From Phlebotomus papatasi (Eukaryota; Arthropoda; Insecta; Diptera; Psychodidae): 64,000 nucleotides of DNA. Shown one piece after another: positions 57,590 to 64,000 of the stretch. The notes under the pieces were generated by a model. The model was not told where the DNA came from. It was given only the letters and a program-made list of their open reading frames with translations, and made no database searches. A program made the position numbers and the translations under genes. Position 1 is the first letter of the stretch; each line of letters opens with the position of its first letter. The stretch covers positions 87,978,001-88,042,000 of the forward strand of contig NC_077222.1 of assembly GCF_024763615.1 (NCBI RefSeq). The letters are read 5' to 3'.

Positions 57590-57715
57590 TCCAACAAGCC
57601 CAAACATTATACCATTCGGTTGAAAAATACGCTTTCTGGAGCCCTGTTAAGCTATGACCTTGAAAAACCACTGTTAGGAATGATTCAACGGTATTTTCGT
57701 ATAAGGAAGAAATCT
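57590..57715. mobile_element. Fragment of the three-copy element of 31.6 and 62.7 kb
   Basis: AAACATTATACCATTCGGTT then GAAAAATACGC matches 62990-63035 in inverse orientation, and CAACGGTATTTTCGTAT matches 31800-31820. Confidence 0.6.
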
Positions 57716-57743
57716 TCACCTGGGTAATCTTTAAAACGGGTCC

Positions 57744-58246
57744 TGTAGCCGAATTTTACAATATCAAATATGAGAATGAGATTTTCAAATGTGAGAATCC
57801 TATTCTCAAACTCACACCACTCACATTGATTGAGAACGTTGTTCGAAAAGTCGCATGCAAATCGCACAATAAATAATAATAAATAGTAATAAATAGTATC
57901 ATTTTAGATGTTTTTGAACATATTTGTTTTTAGTAACTGTAAAGATGAAAATGTTGAGTTTACTCAATTATCAAACTTAAACTTTTTTGCTCAAACTCAC
58001 ACAATTTTACTCACATTGAGTTGAAACTCAACTCACATTGGAGACGCTTAGAGCAAGAATGGTCTCCATTGTGTGCTATTCTTTATTAAAACGGTCCACT
58101 TTTGCTCTGAGCACCTCATTGTGCAAGTTGTATGCGATTTTTCGAACAAAACGTTCTCTATCAATGTGAGTAGTGTGAGTTTGAGGATAGGATTCTCACA
58201 TTTGAAAATCTTATGCTCATATTTGATATTGTAAAATTCGGCTACT
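57744..58246. mobile_element. Foldback MITE with ~110-bp arms
   Basis: GTAGCCGAATTTTACAATAT then CAAATATGAGAATGAGATTT at the left; the near-perfect inverse ends at 58246. Both arms include CATTGATTGAGAACGTT-type sequence. Confidence 0.8.
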
Positions 58247-58249
58247 GGT

Positions 58250-58520
58250 CAAAATTCCGAAAGCCAAAATCCCGAAAGCCAAAATTTCGAATTCTAAAAA
58301 GTGTCACGGCTATTCCCACGATTGCGCCCGCACTTGCTGGAAGCAAAGGGAAATTTTCTGTGTCTTAGGAAATTATTCTACACATTATCCTCCATATAAT
58401 ATTATCCCTTTCAAGATTTTGAACATTCGAAGTTTTGGCTTTCAGAATTTTGGCTTTCGGGATTTTGGCCCTTTCGGAATTTTGGCGTTCGGGACTTTGG
58501 CGTTCGTGATTTTGGCTGCC
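58250..58520. repeat. Two patches of the 'CCAAAATCCCGAAA' repeat in opposite orientations
   Basis: 58255-58295 reads GCCAAAATCCCGAAAGCCAA. 58430-58520 reads TTTTGGCTTTCGGGATTTTG. The patches flank an unrelated ~130 bp. Confidence 0.7.
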
Positions 58521-61500
58521 ACCGCTTCAAAACATATCCAAAAATGAAAAAAAATCGCACAACGCGTTTTCAAGTAATCTCAAAAACGACATGGTTTTGG
58601 GGGGCTAGGGGAGGGCTTAGGAAAATTAGAGGCATAATTAATTATTGCAGAGTCAACTTACGGGGGCGTCCCCTGAAGGTCTCAAAAGTCTCAAGTCTCT
58701 ATCTCTAACCGTTTACGGTTCTAGACGTAGCAACGTCTAGGAATAGCGTAATGTCAAAAATCTCGAAACTTCAGAATTCAAAAAGAGTCAATATATTAGA
58801 TGAGTTCATATATTCTGTCAGTAGAAGAGGTAAAAAGTTTGGAGTGGTATATCTCAGCTCCTGATGAACATAATTGGATGAGTGAACTATTTTTGGAAAG
58901 CTTGGTTCATTAGATTTCAGAATCTGGTATATATAATCTTCTATGAGTCAACCATGGTCATCCAGAACCATTTATGTCGAAGAAGACACTTTTTGCAGCG
59001 TCTTTTTTGACCATCCACTGCTGGGACCAGGAGTGACCCACGATTATCGCACAAGGACTATTTGTTAGAAGAACTCAAAGGGTATAATTTGTGGAAGAAA
59101 CTTTTTTTTTGGCATGGGGTAAAATTTTCACATTTTGATTCGCTTTATTACGGACTTTAAAAAAAAATACTTAGAGAACATATTTTCAAAGGATATTTAG
59201 TCCTCTATACCTTTGTAGAACAGCGTTTTCTCTATCTAAACAAGAAAAACGATTTTCAAGTTATTTTCCAAGGGCTATTTTTGGCAAGAAAATTTTATTC
59301 AACTATTCTGAAAAGTCGAAAATAACGAATTAGGCGAGATGAATTTAACGAAATATGCCAAAATCTTGCCGAGAAAATGTCACTTAAGTGCAGAATAAAA
59401 GCAAAACAAAAAGATAATGGAAAGAAGTTTTTGTGTTTTTTTTTTAACTAAATATCTAAATTTCTTTATTTTTTCAGATCTTCATTACCATCACTGTCTA
59501 CAACAAGCGGCGACACATGGCAATGACGTTTCTTCTCGCCATGAGACATCAGAAATTGCTTTGGCTTTTGTTACTTTTTGCCCCATACCTTTTATTATTT
59601 TTTACCCCAAGTGGTCATTTTTAATAAACGGATTTCTGAAGAACAGAATCTTTAGAAAATACTAAAACGAATAGCGGTTTCGTATTCAAATAATCTGAAT
59701 CATTTAGGAAATATTCACCAGTATATAAATTTTCAGAAAATAAATAGGTGACAATTGAAAATTTCTGTAAGGAAAACATTTCAAAAAAAGGACTAAAAAT
59801 TTCAATATATATATTTTTTTTAAATTCCTTGTTCGAATTATAAGAAAATTGCGACATTGAAGAAGTCCAATGGAGGCTATCTATGGAACAAAATAAGACC
59901 GCTATCTTTTTCATCTTGGAAGATATTGAATATTGAAATTTTCGATTTGTGACTTTTTGCCGCAGTCTCCCCTACACTCTCTCTCTCTGACAATATTCTA
60001 CTAAAAATTACCATAGACTGCAATTTTACTTTCCGCTCTGAACCATGTTTGTAAGACTAAAGAGGCTTTTGCAATTTATTGGATTACGTAGCCCCCTTAA
60101 ACTTGAAAAAGCACATTTTCTCTGAATTTTCTCAACATAATAAAAATTTTCTACAGTTCAAACTTAAAAGTATATTAAAAGTATAATACTTGAAGGATAT
60201 TTTTTGAAATTTTAAAATGAAAATCTTAATTCTGCCGATGGAACCTAAATTTCGGAAATCCTTAAAAAAAAACTAACTTTATGATAGTACTTAAAAAAGT
60301 TGAAATAATCCACATGATATAAGGGTTAAGCTAAGATACTGTGCTCGGTGTTTTAGTAAGTAAATTTATTTTAAATCCGAAAAAATATCGAAATATTGTC
60401 TGCAAAGGAAAAACTAAGAAACCATTAACTATTTTGGCGTTGAGTTTTCGCTTGAATTGGAATTTTTTCTAAATTATTGCCATGTGAATTGAAAAACTGA
60501 ATTTAAAGTTACATATAATGTTCACTCATCCAATATTTTACATGAATTTCGTATAAATACAATCAGCATACGTACCTTGCGTATTTTAAAATTTGTGCAA
60601 GAGGAACAAATTTAACATTAAAGCCACTCCATTGAAATGATATTTCGGGAGCAATTTTCTGTTTTACAGTTTTTTTTTGTGGGAACACGCCTCTTCTGTG
60701 GTTTCTATTATCAAACTTTCACCATGAAAACTTTCTCGAGATCACGAAAATTCTCCCCGTAGCAATTATCGTACCGAGTATCTCTCATGAAATAGCTAAT
60801 AAGCAAAATTTGAATTCAAGCAAAAGCTCACCCTTTTTCCATGAATTCTTTCGTGTTTGAAGTTTTCAAACTGCACTTGGGGAAATTGAACATTTTTCCC
60901 ACAAGACCCATCCCCATGGGAAACATTGTAACATAAAATGAAAGTATCTACACAAGGGTATAATAGAATAATGCTTGAAATGGGAGTGAAGTCCATAAAA
61001 ATGCATCAATCTTGTCGCTGTGAGAATTGATATGATGATTTAAATATTTAGCACGACTTTTTTTCCAATGACATCCCATAAAATTTATGATGTTTTTCCC
61101 CTTCGTGGATGATTTTACACTTCAGAGCACCTGGATGCATAACACCTTCACAAGAACTCAGGAAAAATTCAGCAATTCATGACATTGCTCGAAAGTGCAT
61201 TTGCTGATATGACAAACTAATGAAAAACGACGAGAGACTCTCTTGAATTGGTGCCAATTCACTGGGACAATCATCGCACTAATTTGTGTTTCAATTATTT
61301 ATATTTAATGAAAAAACCTTTTTAATCTATTAAATAATATTGTTCCAAAAGTGATTTTTTTAAATTTTAATATTCATCACCAATTAAATGTTTTGTTAAA
61401 TTGAAAACTAATCAATTTTTAATTTTTAATAAAATCCAAATAGAATCATATTGCTATTTGGTTGGTACAATTATTAGTCTTAAATTTTTTATCATATTTC

Positions 61501-61601
61501 GAAATTACTTTGAAAAGTGTTTGTCGAAAAAAAAGACGAAAGAATTGAATTTAAGTGATCTTTTAAGCCTTAACTTTTCAAGACTTCCATCAAATGTAAT
61601 A

Positions 61602-61817
61602 TAGGGTAAACTGGGGCATCACTAAACACGGGGTAGCACCAAACACTGCGATTTTTTAATCAGATATTCGACTTCAGAGAACAAGACTTATAGAAATTTA
61701 TAGACATTATAGGGATGTTTGCCCACTGTAGAAATGGTTGCGATAGTCTAAGTAGTTTAGAAAAAAAAATTAGTGTTTGGTGCTACCCCGTGTTTGGTAG
61801 TGCCCCAGTTTACCCTA
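61602..61817. mobile_element. MITE, 'GGGGTAGCACCAAACACT' family, compact copy
   Basis: TAGGGTAAACTGGGGCATCA then CTAAACACGGGGTAGCACCA at the left. The right end is a near-perfect inverse ending CCCCAGTTTACCCTA. Confidence 0.8.
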
Positions 61818-62056
61818 TGGGATCCATTGAAGGATAATTTAATTTGAACGATAATAATGAAATATTTTTCCTTAAATAACAAATTACTAAAAATTTTAGC
61901 AGATTTTGTAAAATAAATAGCATTTTTTCAGAAATTATAAAATAATTTATAGTTTTTAGTTTTAAGTATTATTTGTCCCTTATTGACTGGTAGAAGGATG
62001 ATGTTATAACTTTTCAAGTATCATTCTTTTTCACATAATAAACTTGAAAAGATTAA

Positions 62057-62484
62057 CTAGAATAAGTGTGCCAAATTTCGGCATAGTTGCATGCAACCAC
62101 CGAAATCTTAAGTTTGAAATGTAATGTTTTTAATGCAAATTGATTTTTCTTATTACTTCTTCTTTAGGAGTGTTGCTTGAAACCTTGTAAACAGTTTATC
62201 GTCTTTATTTTCTCTAAAATCATTCTTAATAAATTTAAAAATAATAAAAATGTAGATATGCTGGTGGCCTATTTCGACCACCTTCATTCTCATATTTCTT
62301 TGCCCTTCTGGAATTCTTCCCATACCTTTTGCACATCATCTCATTTATCAAAGTGACATTTTCGTTGTTTTTTGCATTGTAGAATCACTAGAGTATGCAA
62401 AAACTAAAAATTCATGGGTATTCGACGAACCAAAAAAAAATGGCCGGAATTGCAACTTGGCCGAAATTTGGTACACTAACCCTA
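62057..62484 (-). mobile_element. pogo-like element, copy 2 (inverted)
   Basis: GTGTGCCAAATTTCGGCATA at the left; GGCCGAAATTTGGTACACTA at the right. On the minus strand 62300-62345 reads GATGATGTGCAAAAGGTATG then GGAAGAATTCCAGAAGGGCA, the same Psq-HTH coding segment as in 22971-23699 but further decayed. Confidence 0.65.
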
Positions 62485-62689
62485 TAAGAAAAAAAAATTA
62501 CTAAATACAAGTCGAGCCCTAAAGTTGACAAAAAAATATTGAAAATTGTGAAACATAATTTTCAACCGTTAAATCATGTGGGAATGATAAAAAAATATTC
62601 TTTAAGGGAAATTCATTGTATGGGAGACCGGAGAATTTGACAAATAAATGAAATCATTCAAATAAATTAGATTATTACTTTTCTCTACA

Positions 62690-63125
62690 TGTCTTCCCAT
62701 TTCATACGATTTGTGTGGAATGATGTCATGCCTTTTGCCCGTCTGTCCGTCTGTCCGCTCGTTACCACGTTTAGAGCTCAAACGGTTAGAGATAAAGATT
62801 TGGGACCTTTCCCTCCAAAACCATGTTTTTTTTAGCATGCTCAAAAACGCATAGTACGATTTTTTTTTAAATTTTTGGATATGTTGTGGAGATTACTCAG
62901 GCGAAGATTTCGTCCTGATGTGATACGAAAATACCGTTTAATCACTCCTAATAACGATTTTTCAAGGTCAAAGGTTAAAATGGTTAAAATTGCTGCAAAA
63001 AGCGTATTTTTCAACCGAATGGTATAATGTTTGGGGTATTTGGAAGGGTTTTGAAATTCCTGACAAGCCTGAACGTATTCCAATCGAATAAGAACCGGTA
63101 ATAAACCGAAATTCTTGGAAAAGCA
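62690..63125. mobile_element. Longest copy of the three-copy dispersed element
   Basis: Contains GTCTGTCCGTCTGTCCGCTC and the blocks shared with 31640-32000 and 57590-57715. The overlapping minus-strand frames (80, 98 and 104 residues) run through it without domain similarity. Confidence 0.5.
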
Positions 63126-64000
63126 AAAATTTAACATGCCTAAAGCATACGATATGCTCCATTTTCATTATGAATTCCATAATTATACAAAAAATCCCAT
63201 TTTTAGCAAAACTTGTAAGACGATTGATTCGCGGTCTTGAAATTCGGACACAGTAACACGACTGGTGGGGGTGGCCCAACAACGATAACTCTCGTTAAGC
63301 GTGTATTTTAGGAGACAACTCAGGATGAACTGCCACCCTAGGAAGAGTTTAATACCGTCAAAAGGCACGTCAATTTTAAAGATGTTACACCTTCCCCCCC
63401 CACTCAGACAATTAGCTTTAAGCAGTCTAGAAACAAGGTACATTGTGTACCTGTACCCAACCAGACTTTAGGAAATTCATAATAACGGCAGAAATTTTAG
63501 CCGCGGAACCGTTAGTGTCACAAGATTTCTGTTTCTTACGGACCAAAATTTATTATTTTACTATTAGTACGTAAATTTTTATTTATTTGGAATTTTTCAC
63601 AGCTTATTTCTTTTCTGTCTTTAATTTACAACTCACCAAATTTTATTTTTAATAACCATTTTTGTGAAAATATTGTTTAATATTCTAAAACTATTTTTAA
63701 TTCTTTAAATTTAAATCGTAAATGTGGGTCGTGGGAGTGTACCATAAAGACCAAGATAATTAAAAAAAATAATGGGGAATTTGCTTTAACTATGCTATGT
63801 TTTATGTACATCAGGAGATCCTACGGGGTTACCAACATTTTCAGGATCGAAAAGAGTGCGAGAATTCCCAGTTCTAAACATTGAATAATTTTGTTTACGT
63901 ACAAAAGATATCTTTTGAAAAATGCAAAAGATAATTCAAAACTAATTTAAAAAAAAAAAAAAAACTTTTTAAATGAGAAAATAGTCAAGATCATTTTTGC

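Larger units (their letters stand above)
54155..64000. other. Upstream Hk intron or flank, no exon found
   Basis: The phase-0 acceptor at 54155 demands a further 5' exon, but no ATG-bearing, donor-bounded minus-strand exon stood out. Elements at 56.1, 56.3, 57.2, 57.7, 61.6 and 62.1 kb are listed. 54.3-56.0, 58.8-61.6 and 63.1-64.0 kb show nothing recognisable. Confidence 0.5.

Noticed and set aside
62602..63443. Chain of overlapping minus-strand frames of 80-104 residues
   Set aside because: They run through a dispersed element with copies at 31.6 and 57.6 kb. No similarity to known proteins that I can see.

Overview
This is a stretch of an insect nuclear genome, most likely a dipteran. It is AT-rich and gene-poor, has long introns, and is packed with miniature inverted-repeat elements, tRNA-derived SINEs and degenerate minisatellites. 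The only gene I can identify is Hyperkinetic (Hk), the voltage-gated K+ channel beta subunit of the aldo-keto reductase family. It lies on the minus strand and appears to occupy most of the window. The genus cannot be settled from the sequence alone.

Layout of Hk, reading the minus strand from high to low coordinates. Four exons (54067-54154, 49498-49595, 48835-49203, 48493-48677) encode a charged, low-complexity N-terminal extension that begins beyond or upstream in the window. An ATG-free leader exon (40753-40970) sits under a textbook initiator plus downstream promoter element. The exon at 14876-15142 holds a second start codon. The common exons follow: 11018-11085, 9242-10035, 9092-9179, 8904-9019 and 7840-7941. 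Both the long N-terminal set (last exon 48493-48677) and the short-form exon (14876) end in the same splice phase, so either can join 11018-11085. The short form gives a 424-residue protein. This supports a two-promoter, two-N-terminus gene.

The 3' end is the most unusual part. The conventional Hk stop (TGA followed by C, 7840-7842) is followed in the same frame by 44 open codons, another TGA followed by C (7705-7707), and a 267-residue serine-rich, GC-rich open frame ending at 6901. Stop-codon readthrough, a small alternative intron, or both could attach this tail to Hk.

The rest is introns and flanks filled with mobile-element debris. There are several MITE families, often nested inside each other (12.87-14.14 kb, 27.1-27.8 kb, 41.5-41.9 kb, 53.0-53.7 kb). 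A 1.56-kb element has doubled termini (16.5-18.1 kb). Two copies of a pogo-like element carry a decayed Psq-type helix-turn-helix transposase. There is a truncated non-LTR retrotransposon 3' end, tRNA-related SINEs, a seven-copy dispersed repeat with the core AAGACGGCGGTGG, and several minisatellites. The first 6.6 kb and the last ~9.8 kb show no convincing exons.
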